DNA from: an uncultured Lachnospiraceae bacterium
GTDB lineage: Bacteria; Bacillota; Clostridia; Lachnospirales; Lachnospiraceae
Length of the DNA stretch: 8,802 bases
Direction of reading: 5' to 3'
Assembly (NCBI GenBank): GCA_946406305.1
Contig: CAMJKC010000064.1
Span: 1 to 8,802 of the forward strand
Made by a program: the position numbers and the translations under genes. Each line of letters starts with the position of its first letter. The stretch's first letter is position 1. The notes beneath the pieces were generated by a model. The model was not told the DNA's origin. It did no database searches and saw only the letters and a program-made list of their open reading frames with translations. Below, in pieces: positions 1-6,273 of this stretch.

Positions 1-435
1 AAGGAAGGTTTAAAAAGTTTACCTATTAAAATGAATCCTTATGATGAAAATAGTAGCAAACCAAATTTTTGGCTTTCATGTATTATAGTAGATAAAGATG
101 CTATGTGTAAACAAGTTAGATCTGATAATGAATATTTATTTAATTCTGAAAGAGGGAAAAGTTGTCCTTCTGAAATTATGCAAGCTATTTTTTCAATAAA
201 TGCAGAGTGTAGACCTATTTGGAAACCAATGCATATGCAACCCATATATAGATTAAATCCATTTATTACTAAAGTTGGGAATGGAAGAGCAATTACAAAT
301 GCATATATTGAAGGTAGTGCTTATGATGTTGGTATGGATATATTCAACAGAGGGTTATGTTTGCCAAGTGATAATAAAATGACTATAGAACAGCAAGAAA
401 GAATTATAAATGTGATTTGTGATTGTTTTAAGTGA
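1..435 (+). CDS. PglE-like DegT/DnrJ/EryC1/StrS family sugar aminotransferase, C-terminal part (5' partial)
   Basis: The frame is open from the first base, so the visible 144 residues are the C-terminal domain of a gene that begins before the window; the ATG at 31 is internal. The family transfers an amino group from glutamate to a keto-sugar nucleotide using PLP. The recognisable parts are an FWLSCIIVD strand near bases 67-93, the PIWKPMHMQP block near 214-243 and the closing FNRGLCLPSDNKMT signature near 343-384, all typical of PglE/LegC-type UDP-4-keto-sugar aminotransferases. The catalytic lysine would lie upstream of the window and cannot be checked. The last codons overlap the GTG of the next gene by four bases, so the two are probably coupled. 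Together with the PglC-like neighbour and the PglD-like gene at 4549, this suggests a bacillosamine-like amino sugar, though the exact substrate cannot be told. Confidence 0.88.
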   Translation, partial: KEGLKSLPIKMNPYDENSSKPNFWLSCIIVDKDAMCKQVRSDNEYLFNSERGKSCPSEIMQAIFSINAECRPIWKPMHMQPIYRLNPFITKVGNGRAITNAYIEGSAYDVGMDIFNRGLCLPSDNKMTIEQQERIINVICDCFK

Positions 436-1175
436 TATTTTACAAAAAACACTCAAAAGGATTGATTAATTTGATTATGAATACTGGTAATTTAATTCTT
501 AATGAGACTATGAATAAAAAAAAAATTAGTGCTAAACTAAAAAAATGGATATATGTTAAAATTATAAAGAGATTATTTGATATACTTATTTCTTTATTTT
601 TTATAATTTGTTTTTGTTGGTTATATGTCATTATAGGTATTTTAGTAAGAATTAATTTGGGACAACCAATAATTTTTAGACAAGAAAGACCAGGGGAAAT
701 TGATAAAAAAACTGGAAAAGAAAAAATATTTTGTTTGTATAAATTTAGAACTATGACAGATAGAAAAGATGAAAACGGTAATTTGCTACCAGATGATGAA
801 AGGCTTACTGTATTTGGTAAATGGCTTAGGAGTACAAGCTTAGATGAAATACCTGAGTTTTATAACATATTGAAAGGCGATATGTCATTGATAGGTCCAC
901 GACCATTATTAGTTAAGTATTTAGATAGGTATTCGAAAGAACAAAGGCATAGACATGATGTGAGACCAGGGATTACAGGTTTTGCTCAAATAAATGGAAG
1001 AAATTTAGTTTCATGGGAAGATAGATTTAAAATGGATGTTTGGTATGTAGAAAATATTAGTTTTATAACTGATTTAAAAATTTTTTTTGAAACTTTTAAA
1101 ATAGTTTTTAAGAAAGAAGGTATTACTTCAAAAGAGTCAGTTACTATGGAAGAGTTTATTGGAAATAGTTTATGA
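432..1175 (+). CDS. PglC-type polyprenyl-phosphate phosphoglycosyl transferase (bacterial sugar transferase)
   Basis: This membrane enzyme transfers a sugar phosphate from a UDP-sugar to undecaprenyl phosphate, the first step of glycan assembly. A hydrophobic segment follows KRLFDIL, then the family blocks FRQERPG, LYKFRTMTD, the Asp-Glu catalytic dyad in SLDEIPEF, LKGDMSLIGPRPLL and VRPGITGFAQINGRN. It is the small single-domain PglC form without the extra N-terminal membrane helices of WbaP. The start is uncertain. GTG 432 gives 247 residues and a GTGA overlap with the upstream stop, but has no good ribosome site. ATG 477 or ATG 510 (221 residues, closer to the usual family length) are alternatives, also with weak sites. 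Counting from ATG 510, the Ser-Pro that breaks the re-entrant helix in characterised PglC appears to be Cys36-Trp37. The acceptor-side family is secure; the donor sugar is not known. Confidence 0.92.
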   Translation: MIFYKKHSKGLINLIMNTGNLILNETMNKKKISAKLKKWIYVKIIKRLFDILISLFFIICFCWLYVIIGILVRINLGQPIIFRQERPGEIDKKTGKEKIFCLYKFRTMTDRKDENGNLLPDDERLTVFGKWLRSTSLDEIPEFYNILKGDMSLIGPRPLLVKYLDRYSKEQRHRHDVRPGITGFAQINGRNLVSWEDRFKMDVWYVENISFITDLKIFFETFKIVFKKEGITSKESVTMEEFIGNSL

Positions 1176-2035
1176 AAAAAGATAGTATGATAAGTAAAAC
1201 AGGACAAATTATTCAAGAGAAAAGAATGCAATTAGGAATGACCCAACAGGGATTGGCAGATGCATTACATGTTACTGATAAGGCAGTTTCAAAATGGGAA
1301 AGAGGGTTATGTTTTCCAGATGTTTCGTTGTTATCAAAGCTTTCACTAATATTAGATGTTGACTTAGATGTATTAATTTCAAAGAGTATAAATATAAATG
1401 ATTGGGTAGGGTTAATAGATATTAATAATTGTGATTTCTCTCAATTGGTTTATGATAAGCCATTAGTTTATTATATATTATCTCACTATTTATTATTAGG
1501 AATAAATAAAATTCATATTATAACTAATTCTAATAATGAAAAGTTTTTAAAAAGCTCATTATTTGAAAGATTTGGGTTTAAGTTTTATTTTTATTTACCT
1601 AAAGATAAAAATATAATGTTAATAAATCATCCCTGGTTTTTATTTGGCTCTGATTTAACACAGCAATTTCAGGGTGCAATGTTACTTAATAAAACTATTA
1701 AACTTATTCCAGACAATCAATCGGCAGTTTTTTATTTTATATCAAAAGACAAGATAGATTTAATAAACAATCAAAATTTGTTAACTAAAAAAGTTACTTC
1801 TAGAACTCTAGGAAGAGGGATGCTTGCTCTTGATATGGCTGATTATGAAAAATGTATTGATGCAGCAACTTTTATTAAAATATATCAAAATAATACAAAT
1901 ATGCTTATAGGCAGTTTGGAAGAGATATTATATAAAAAAGGTTGCATTAATGAAATACAATTAAAGAAAATTTTAGAGAATAAGCCTTATGCTAAGGTCA
2001 TATATAATTCATTAAGTAAACCACAAGTAGAGTAG
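1172..2035 (+). CDS. XRE-family HTH protein fused to a shortened RmlA-like nucleotidyltransferase domain; probable sugar-nucleotide-responsive regulator
   Basis: Residues 11-69 form a clear XRE/Cro-type helix-turn-helix (TQQGLADALHVTDKAVSKWE, then a P49-D50-xx-L-L tail). Residues 78 onward resemble glucose-1-phosphate thymidylyltransferase: V79-GLID, YDKPLVYYILSHYLLLGINKIHIIT at 94-118, a WFLFGSDL strand at 155-162, and GRGMLALD at 214-221 followed by AATFIKIYQ and SLEEILYKKG at 231-257, which match the RmlA C-terminus. The glycine-rich GGxGTRL nucleotide loop is replaced by D83-INNCDFSQ. The stretch between the GDN-like strand and GRG is about half the usual length, and the EEKP and GELEITD blocks are not visible. 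One metal-site aspartate (D221) may remain. I infer a catalytically dead ligand sensor rather than an enzyme. The gene overlaps the PglC-like gene by ATGA, so it is probably cotranscribed with glycan genes it may control. The HTH is certain; the RmlA relation rests on motif reading. Confidence 0.82.
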   Translation: MKKDSMISKTGQIIQEKRMQLGMTQQGLADALHVTDKAVSKWERGLCFPDVSLLSKLSLILDVDLDVLISKSININDWVGLIDINNCDFSQLVYDKPLVYYILSHYLLLGINKIHIITNSNNEKFLKSSLFERFGFKFYFYLPKDKNIMLINHPWFLFGSDLTQQFQGAMLLNKTIKLIPDNQSAVFYFISKDKIDLINNQNLLTKKVTSRTLGRGMLALDMADYEKCIDAATFIKIYQNNTNMLIGSLEEILYKKGCINEIQLKKILENKPYAKVIYNSLSKPQVE

Positions 2036-2049
2036 AAAAATTATTTTTA

Positions 2050-2058
2050 TGTTATAAT
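2050..2058 (+). promoter_or_regulatory. Extended -10 promoter before the acyl module
   Basis: The 52-base gap after the HTH-RmlA gene contains TGTTATAAT, a perfect extended -10 element (TG, one base, TATAAT). No good -35 hexamer is seen 17 bases upstream, which extended -10 promoters can tolerate. Transcription would start near 2065, leaving a leader of about 20 bases with AGGTGG at 2079-2084 before ATG 2088. In AT-rich DNA such boxes occur by chance, but the TG and the position at the break between two tightly packed gene groups favour a real promoter. Confidence 0.55.
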
Positions 2059-2087
2059 AACTTTAAAATAGAATATATAGGTGGATT

Positions 2088-3632
2088 ATGTGGGATTCTA
2101 AATATATAGACGAATTGAAGGAAAAAAGAAAAAAAGTTTTGGCTGGTGGTGGAGAAAAAAAGATTGAAGCTCAACATTTAAAGGGAAAGTTGTCAGTTTG
2201 GGAGAGATTAAACTATTTATTTGACAAAGATTCATTTCATGAAGTTGGTGCACTAGTAGAATCTAGATTTAATGATTTCGGAATGGATAAGAAAAAACTG
2301 CCTGGGGATGGTGTGGTTACTGGATTTGGAACTATTAATGGTAGAATAATATATGTAGCTGCTGAGGATTTTACTGTTATGGGTGGAACATATGGTGAGT
2401 ATCATAGTAAAAAAATAGTTCATATTATGGATATGGCATACAATGCAAAAGCTCCTTTTATAACAATAAATGACTCAGGTGGAGCAAGGATAGAGGAAGG
2501 AATTTGTGGATTAAATGGTTATGGAGATATGTTTTTTAGACAGACAAGAGCATCTGGGAAAATACCACAAATTGCAGTAATAATGGGACCTTGCGCTGGT
2601 GGAGCTTGTTATGGTCCAGCTTTATGTGATTTTGTTTTTATGGTTGAAAAAACAAGCCAAATGTTTTTAACAGGACCTTCGGTTATTAAAAATGTTTTGT
2701 TTGAAGAGATAAGTGTAGAGGATTTAGGTGGTTCAAATATTCACACTTCTACAAGCGGTGTTGCTCATTTTCAATATTCATCAGAGTATGATTGCCTTGA
2801 TGGAGTGAAAAAATTATTATCATATTTACCAAATAATCATAATGAAAAGTCTTTAGTTATTAATTGTAAGTCAAGAGATAAATCTAGAGAATTACAAAAC
2901 ATAGTTCCTGATAATCAAAGAAAAAGTTATGATATTCATAAAGTAATTGAAACATTTGTTGATGAAAATTCATTTTTTGAAATTCATAAAGATTTTGGAA
3001 AAAGTATTGTCATTGGATTTAGCAGAATTGATTCACAAGTAATAGGTATTGTAGCATCAAACCCTATGTATATTGGTGGTTCACTTGATATCGATTCATC
3101 TGAAAAAGCTGCAAGATTTGTAAGATGTTGTGATTGTTTTGGAATACCAATATTGACACTAGTTGATGTCCCTGGTTTTATGCCTGGAAGCAAAATGGAA
3201 CACGGAGGAATAATTAGAAGAGGAGCAAAATTGTTATATGCATATTGTGAAGCAAGTGTACCTAAAGTGAGTATAATACTTCGTAAAGCATATGGTGGGG
3301 CATATATTGCTATGAATAGTAAAGGAGTAGGTGCTGATATAGTATATGCATGGCCTATTGCACAGATTGCTGTTATGGGAGCTGAGGGTGCTGTGGATAT
3401 AATGTATAAACATGAAATTGAAAATGCTTCAGATAAAGGTTCTATAAGATCAGAAAAAATATTAGAGTATAATGAAAAATTTATGACACCATATCATGCA
3501 GCGAAGTTAGGTATAATTGATGAAGTTATTTTTCCTGAAGAAACCAAACAAAAGATTAAAGGGGCATTTGATGCTTTAAAATTAAAAGAACGAAATGATA
3601 TTAGTTTTGTTCATGGTAATATACCTCTATAA
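2088..3632 (+). CDS. Acyl-CoA carboxylase carboxyltransferase (beta) subunit, PccB/MmdA type
   Basis: The family moves a carboxyl group between biotin and an acyl-CoA, giving malonyl- or methylmalonyl-CoA, or works in reverse in decarboxylase complexes. At 514 residues it has the usual length of the fused two-crotonase-domain subunit. The N-domain shows LPGDGVVTGFG, then SGGARIEEG from S130 and MGPCAGGACYGPA. The C-domain shows VDVPGFMPG, RKAYGGAYIAMNSK and AQIAVMGAEGAVDI, so both glycine-rich oxyanion regions are intact. Residue 407, after the second GGAY, is Ile; in Streptomyces subunits Ile here goes with acetyl-CoA use and Asp with propionyl-CoA. No biotin carboxylase or biotin carrier is in the window, so partners must lie elsewhere. 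ATG 2088 follows AGGTGG. A malonyl-CoA transacylase comes next, 22 bases downstream, so supplying malonyl-CoA to this module is the likely role. Methylmalonyl-CoA and decarboxylase roles remain possible. Confidence 0.9.
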   Translation: MWDSKYIDELKEKRKKVLAGGGEKKIEAQHLKGKLSVWERLNYLFDKDSFHEVGALVESRFNDFGMDKKKLPGDGVVTGFGTINGRIIYVAAEDFTVMGGTYGEYHSKKIVHIMDMAYNAKAPFITINDSGGARIEEGICGLNGYGDMFFRQTRASGKIPQIAVIMGPCAGGACYGPALCDFVFMVEKTSQMFLTGPSVIKNVLFEEISVEDLGGSNIHTSTSGVAHFQYSSEYDCLDGVKKLLSYLPNNHNEKSLVINCKSRDKSRELQNIVPDNQRKSYDIHKVIETFVDENSFFEIHKDFGKSIVIGFSRIDSQVIGIVASNPMYIGGSLDIDSSEKAARFVRCCDCFGIPILTLVDVPGFMPGSKMEHGGIIRRGAKLLYAYCEASVPKVSIILRKAYGGAYIAMNSKGVGADIVYAWPIAQIAVMGAEGAVDIMYKHEIENASDKGSIRSEKILEYNEKFMTPYHAAKLGIIDEVIFPEETKQKIKGAFDALKLKERNDISFVHGNIPL

Positions 3633-3654
3633 TAATTATAAAAAAGGATGAAAT

Positions 3655-4527
3655 ATGAATGCTTTTTTATTTCCTGGTCAAGGATCACAAGAAGTTGGAA
3701 TGGGTAATGAATTATATAATACATTGACTACAGCAAAAGAGTTATTGGATATAGCAAATGAAATACTTGAATATGATTTAAAGGATTTAATGTTTAGTGG
3801 TCCCATAGAAAAATTAACTGAAACACAATATGCCCAATCTGCCATATTTGTGTGTTCTGCTATGTATTTAGAAAAAGCAAAAAAAGATGGAATAGATTAT
3901 CGGTATGTTGCTGGGCATAGTCTTGGTGAGTATAGTGCTTTATATGCAGCGGGTGTTCTTTCTTTTGAAGATGGGCTTAAATTAGTAAGTAAACGAGGTA
4001 AAGCAATGGCACAGCAAAATGGAAAAGGTACGATGGCTGCTGTCTTAGGCTTAACAGAAGAAGAGTTATTGAAATATATGAATGACAAAATTGTTATGGC
4101 AAATCTTAACTCAAAAACACAAATAGTTATTTCTGGAACTATAGATGGAATTGATGAGGTTGAAAATGCACTAAAGTGTAAAATAGATTTAGAAGAAGTA
4201 AAATTTAAAAGATTAAATGTATCTACAGCTTTTCATAGTCCATTGATGCAAGAAGCTTCTAATGTAATGAAGTTTGAAATAGAAAATGTTACTATGAATA
4301 AACCAAGGTGTTTTATTGTATCTAATGTAACTGGTAGAGCATCAAAAAATATATCAGAAATAAAAAATAATTTAATAAAACAAATTACTGGACAAGTTAG
4401 GTGGTATGATAGTATAATGGAATTAAAATTATTGGGTATGGATAGTTTTTTTGAGGTAGGTAATGGTGAGGTTCTAAAGAAAATGTGTAAAACGATTACA
4501 CTTAGACCTAAGTGTTTTTCATTATAG
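3655..4527 (+). CDS. fabD: Malonyl-CoA:acyl carrier protein transacylase
   Basis: This cytosolic enzyme moves the malonyl group from CoA to the phosphopantetheine arm of an acyl carrier protein. At 290 residues it is slightly shorter than E. coli FabD. It has FPGQGSQ at 6-12, the nucleophile Ser89 in GHSLGEYSA, the carboxylate-binding Arg114 in SKRGKAM and catalytic His194 in AFHSPLM. The AFHS sequence is the form linked to malonyl rather than methylmalonyl use in polyketide acyltransferases. ATG 3655 lies 6 bases after AGGA. The usual TQ-xx-QPA block reads TQYAQSA, a small departure. It follows the carboxyltransferase closely and precedes genes for two carrier proteins and a KAS III, so it probably serves those carriers. 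It could instead be the organism's only FabD, but the absence of fabF, fabZ or fabK nearby argues for a dedicated copy. Confidence 0.92.
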   Translation: MNAFLFPGQGSQEVGMGNELYNTLTTAKELLDIANEILEYDLKDLMFSGPIEKLTETQYAQSAIFVCSAMYLEKAKKDGIDYRYVAGHSLGEYSALYAAGVLSFEDGLKLVSKRGKAMAQQNGKGTMAAVLGLTEEELLKYMNDKIVMANLNSKTQIVISGTIDGIDEVENALKCKIDLEEVKFKRLNVSTAFHSPLMQEASNVMKFEIENVTMNKPRCFIVSNVTGRASKNISEIKNNLIKQITGQVRWYDSIMELKLLGMDSFFEVGNGEVLKKMCKTITLRPKCFSL

Positions 4528-4538
4528 AATATTATAAT

Positions 4539-4543
4539 AGGTG
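4539..4543 (+). promoter_or_regulatory. Ribosome binding site AGGTG deciding the start of the PglD-like gene
   Basis: AGGTG ends 5 bases before ATG 4549, which puts the AGG core at normal distance. GTG 4546, three bases upstream in the same frame, would be too close, so ATG 4549 is preferred. Confidence 0.6.
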
Positions 4544-4548
4544 ATGTG

Positions 4549-5181
4549 ATGAAGGATATAATTATAATTGGCGCAGGCGGATTTGGTAGAGAGTTGCTTC
4601 AATGGATAAAGGATATTAACAATATCAAACCAACCTGGAATATTAAAGGATTTATTGATGATAATTTAAATTCACTTAATGGATATAAATGTGACTATGA
4701 AGTTATTGGTAGTATAAATGATTGGATACCCTTAGAAAATGAAGTATTTGCACTTGCAATAGCTAATCCTCAAACAAAAGAAAAAATAGTTGGAGTAATG
4801 AAACAAAAAGGAGCAGTATTTACTGATGTAATACATCCAACCGCTAAAATTTGTGATTTCTCTGAACATGGAGAGGGGTTAGTTATGTATCCAAATTCAT
4901 CACTTAGTCCTAATAGTAAAGTTGGAAATTTTGTTACTCTGTTAAGCTCAGGGGTACCTCATGATGCGATCATTGAAGATTTTGTTACTATAAGTAGTTA
5001 TTGTGGGTTAACTCGTGGAATACACATTAGTAAAAGAGTATACTTAGCAAATCATGTTTCAATTTTACCTAACATAAAAATTGGGGATGATGCTTATATA
5101 GGAATGGGAAGTGTTGTTATTCGTAATGTAGGAGTAGGTAAAAAAGTATTTGGCAATCCAGCTAGAGTGATTGATTTTTAA
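4549..5181 (+). CDS. PglD/NeuD-type sugar O- or N-acyltransferase (left-handed beta-helix)
   Basis: Family members transfer an acetyl or other acyl group to a sugar nucleotide or sialic-acid-like sugar. The 210-residue protein has a Rossmann-like N-terminal domain opening with IIIIGAGGFGREL (4-16) that binds the sugar nucleotide. From about residue 95 it has a hexapeptide-repeat beta-helix (VIHPTAKI, VGNFVTL, IEDFVTI, IKIGDDAYIGMGSVVI) and ends GNPARVI. His138 in PHDAIIED matches the catalytic base position of PglD (EHECVIED). Its place is unusual: it lies between malonyl transacylase and ketoreductase genes rather than beside the PglE- and PglC-like genes at the window start. I infer that it may use an acyl group made by this module, perhaps from a carrier protein, to acylate the amino sugar. 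Ordinary acetyl-CoA use is the conservative alternative. Its stop codon overlaps ATG 5181 of a ten-codon frame through the G tract. Confidence 0.87.
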   Translation: MKDIIIIGAGGFGRELLQWIKDINNIKPTWNIKGFIDDNLNSLNGYKCDYEVIGSINDWIPLENEVFALAIANPQTKEKIVGVMKQKGAVFTDVIHPTAKICDFSEHGEGLVMYPNSSLSPNSKVGNFVTLLSSGVPHDAIIEDFVTISSYCGLTRGIHISKRVYLANHVSILPNIKIGDDAYIGMGSVVIRNVGVGKKVFGNPARVIDF

Positions 5182-5213
5182 TGGTGGGGGGGGGGAAAAA
5201 AAAGTATGCTTAA
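5181..5213 (+). other. Ten-codon reading frame through the G tract, upstream of the SDR gene
   Basis: The stop TAA of the PglD-like gene overlaps an ATG (TAATG) whose frame runs through the G10A8 tract, encodes MVGGGKKKYA and stops at 5211-5213, just past the SDR start at 5206. It is one base out of register with the SDR. Loss of one base or gain of two in the tract would join it in frame to the SDR. Whether it is translated is unknown; no strong ribosome site precedes it. Confidence 0.35.
5186..5203 (+). repeat. G10A8 homopolymer tract at the SDR translation start
   Basis: Ten G residues (5186-5195) run directly into eight A residues (5196-5203), ending two bases before ATG 5206. In such AT-rich DNA a run of ten G is unusual. 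The tract supplies the only G-rich ribosome-binding sequence for the SDR gene, so its length sets the spacing to the start codon. Long mononucleotide runs change length by slipped-strand mispairing, and can also be miscounted by sequencing. Confidence 0.95.
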
Positions 5214-5955
5214 TCCATTAAATATAAGTAATAAACATATAGTAGTTACAGGTGCTTCTTCTGGAATAGGAAGAGCAACTTGTATTCAAGCAAGTAAACT
5301 TGGGGCTAAAATTAGTTTGATTTCAAGAAATGAAGATAAGATAAAAGAGACAATTGCTTTAATGGAAGGAGTTGAACATAAGTACTATTTATTTGATTTT
5401 GATGATATAAAAGGTATTGATAATATAATTTCACAAATTGTTGCAGAGCAAGGAATGATTGATGGATTGGTCCACTCTGCAGGTATTGGCTCCAATAGAC
5501 CAATAAAATTAGTAAAACCTGATTTTGTTGAAAAAATGATGAGAATAAATTACTTATCATTTGTTGAATTGCTTAGAATAGTTTCATCAAAGAAAAATAG
5601 TAGAGAAAATGCAAGTTTTATTGGAATAAGTTCTGTAGCTGGTTCTCATGGGGAAAGAACACAATCTGCTTATGCTGGTTCAAAAGGTGCAATGGATGCA
5701 GTAGTTCATTCTTTTGCTAAAGAGTTAGCACCAAGAAAAATAAGAGTAAATACAATAGCATTTGGGATGGTTGATACCGATGCATATAAAAATTTTGCTA
5801 TTTCAGGTTGCAATACAGATGAATTGTTAGAAAAACAAATATGTGGAATTATACCAACCGAATATGCAGCTAATGCTATTTGTTTTTTGCTAAGCGATTG
5901 TAGTAAATATATTACTGGTGGGACTTTGAATTATGATGCAGGTTTATTATCTTAA
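5206..5955 (+). CDS. FabG-like short-chain dehydrogenase/reductase
   Basis: This is a classical SDR of 249 residues, the normal length for 3-oxoacyl-ACP reductases. It has TGASSGIG (15-22) for the nucleotide, an SRN after the second strand that suggests NADPH, HSAG in place of the common NNAG, an Asn in MRINYLS, Ser143, Tyr156 and Lys160 (YAGSK), and a C-terminal GGTLNYDAG. All catalytic positions are present. Between malonyl transacylase and carrier protein genes, the likely reaction is reduction of a 3-oxoacyl-ACP to 3-hydroxyacyl-ACP. Similar SDRs beginning NPL/NPF plus a short linker are, from my recollection, also common in capsular polysaccharide loci, so a sugar substrate cannot be excluded. 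ATG 5206 is chosen because the Rossmann fold begins at residue 10 and no in-frame start lies nearer upstream. Translation depends on the variable-looking G10A8 tract. Confidence 0.88.
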   Translation: MLNPLNISNKHIVVTGASSGIGRATCIQASKLGAKISLISRNEDKIKETIALMEGVEHKYYLFDFDDIKGIDNIISQIVAEQGMIDGLVHSAGIGSNRPIKLVKPDFVEKMMRINYLSFVELLRIVSSKKNSRENASFIGISSVAGSHGERTQSAYAGSKGAMDAVVHSFAKELAPRKIRVNTIAFGMVDTDAYKNFAISGCNTDELLEKQICGIIPTEYAANAICFLLSDCSKYITGGTLNYDAGLLS

Positions 5956-6017
5956 GAAATAATATATAAGTTATTGTTTAAAATTATTTTTATATAGAAA
6001 TCAACTAAATATTACAA

Positions 6018-6023
6018 TATAAT
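6018..6023 (+). promoter_or_regulatory. Possible -10 box before the carrier protein genes
   Basis: The 94-base gap 5956-6049 is the longest in the window and almost pure A/T. It contains one exact TATAAT 32 bases before ATG 6050, but no convincing -35 hexamer at 16-18 bases and no TG extension. It may let the carrier protein and KAS III genes be transcribed on their own. Chance occurrence in such AT-rich DNA is quite possible. No terminator hairpin is seen in the gap. Confidence 0.25.
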
Positions 6024-6039
6024 TAAAATGAATAAGGAT

Positions 6040-6044
6040 GGAGG
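6040..6044 (+). promoter_or_regulatory. Ribosome binding site GGAGG deciding the start of the first carrier protein
   Basis: GGAGG ends 5 bases before ATG 6050. The in-frame ATG at 6038 overlaps the region just before this site and has only AAGG directly abutting it, so 6050 is the better start. Confidence 0.7.
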
Positions 6045-6049
6045 AGAGT

Positions 6050-6268
6050 ATGGATAAACAAAAAAAACTGTCATTACTTGAAGATTTATTTGAAATGGAT
6101 GAAGGCACATTAAAAGCAGAAACGGTATTAGCAGATTTAGAAGAGTGGGATTCTATAGCAAAATTGTCTTTAATAGTTATGGTTGATGATGAATGTGGTA
6201 AAACTCTTACAAATGATGATTTTAAAAAGTTTAATACTGTTCAAGATATTTTAGATTTTATGGATTAA
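6050..6268 (+). CDS. Acyl carrier protein (first of a tandem pair)
   Basis: This small acidic protein of 72 residues would carry acyl intermediates on a 4'-phosphopantetheine arm. The attachment site is Ser35 in EEWDSIAKLSLIVMVD, with the usual Asp before the Ser and Ile in place of the Leu of the standard DSL motif. The amphipathic helix pattern after it (LSLIVMVDDECG) and the closing VQDILDFM helix fit the four-helix fold. The short length and the W-D-S form differ from housekeeping AcpP, suggesting a specialised carrier. The start is set by GGAGG at 6040-6044. The second carrier gene begins 5 bases after its stop and a KAS III gene follows, so it probably presents malonyl or the growing chain to that enzyme. 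Confidence 0.87.
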   Translation: MDKQKKLSLLEDLFEMDEGTLKAETVLADLEEWDSIAKLSLIVMVDDECGKTLTNDDFKKFNTVQDILDFMD

Positions 6269-6273
6269 AAGAT

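Noticed and set aside
986..1231. Minus-strand open frame of 81 codons
   Set aside because: It lies opposite the conserved end of the PglC-like gene, lacks a ribosome site and any recognisable motif. AT-rich coding DNA often gives such antisense frames. The same applies to the minus-strand frames at 39-245, 440-631, 2984-3193, 3897-4088, 5312-5560 and 6810-7082.
1172..2035. Reading the HTH-RmlA gene as an active thymidylyltransferase or as a pseudogene
   Set aside because: The GGxGTRL loop and central catalytic blocks are absent, so activity is unlikely. The frame is intact, in a coupled operon and joined to a well-formed HTH, so simple decay is also unlikely.
5956..6049. Possible terminator hairpin in the AT-rich gap
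   Set aside because: The only inverted match is a weak five-base AATAA/TTATT pair with no G-C stem. It does not look like an intrinsic terminator.
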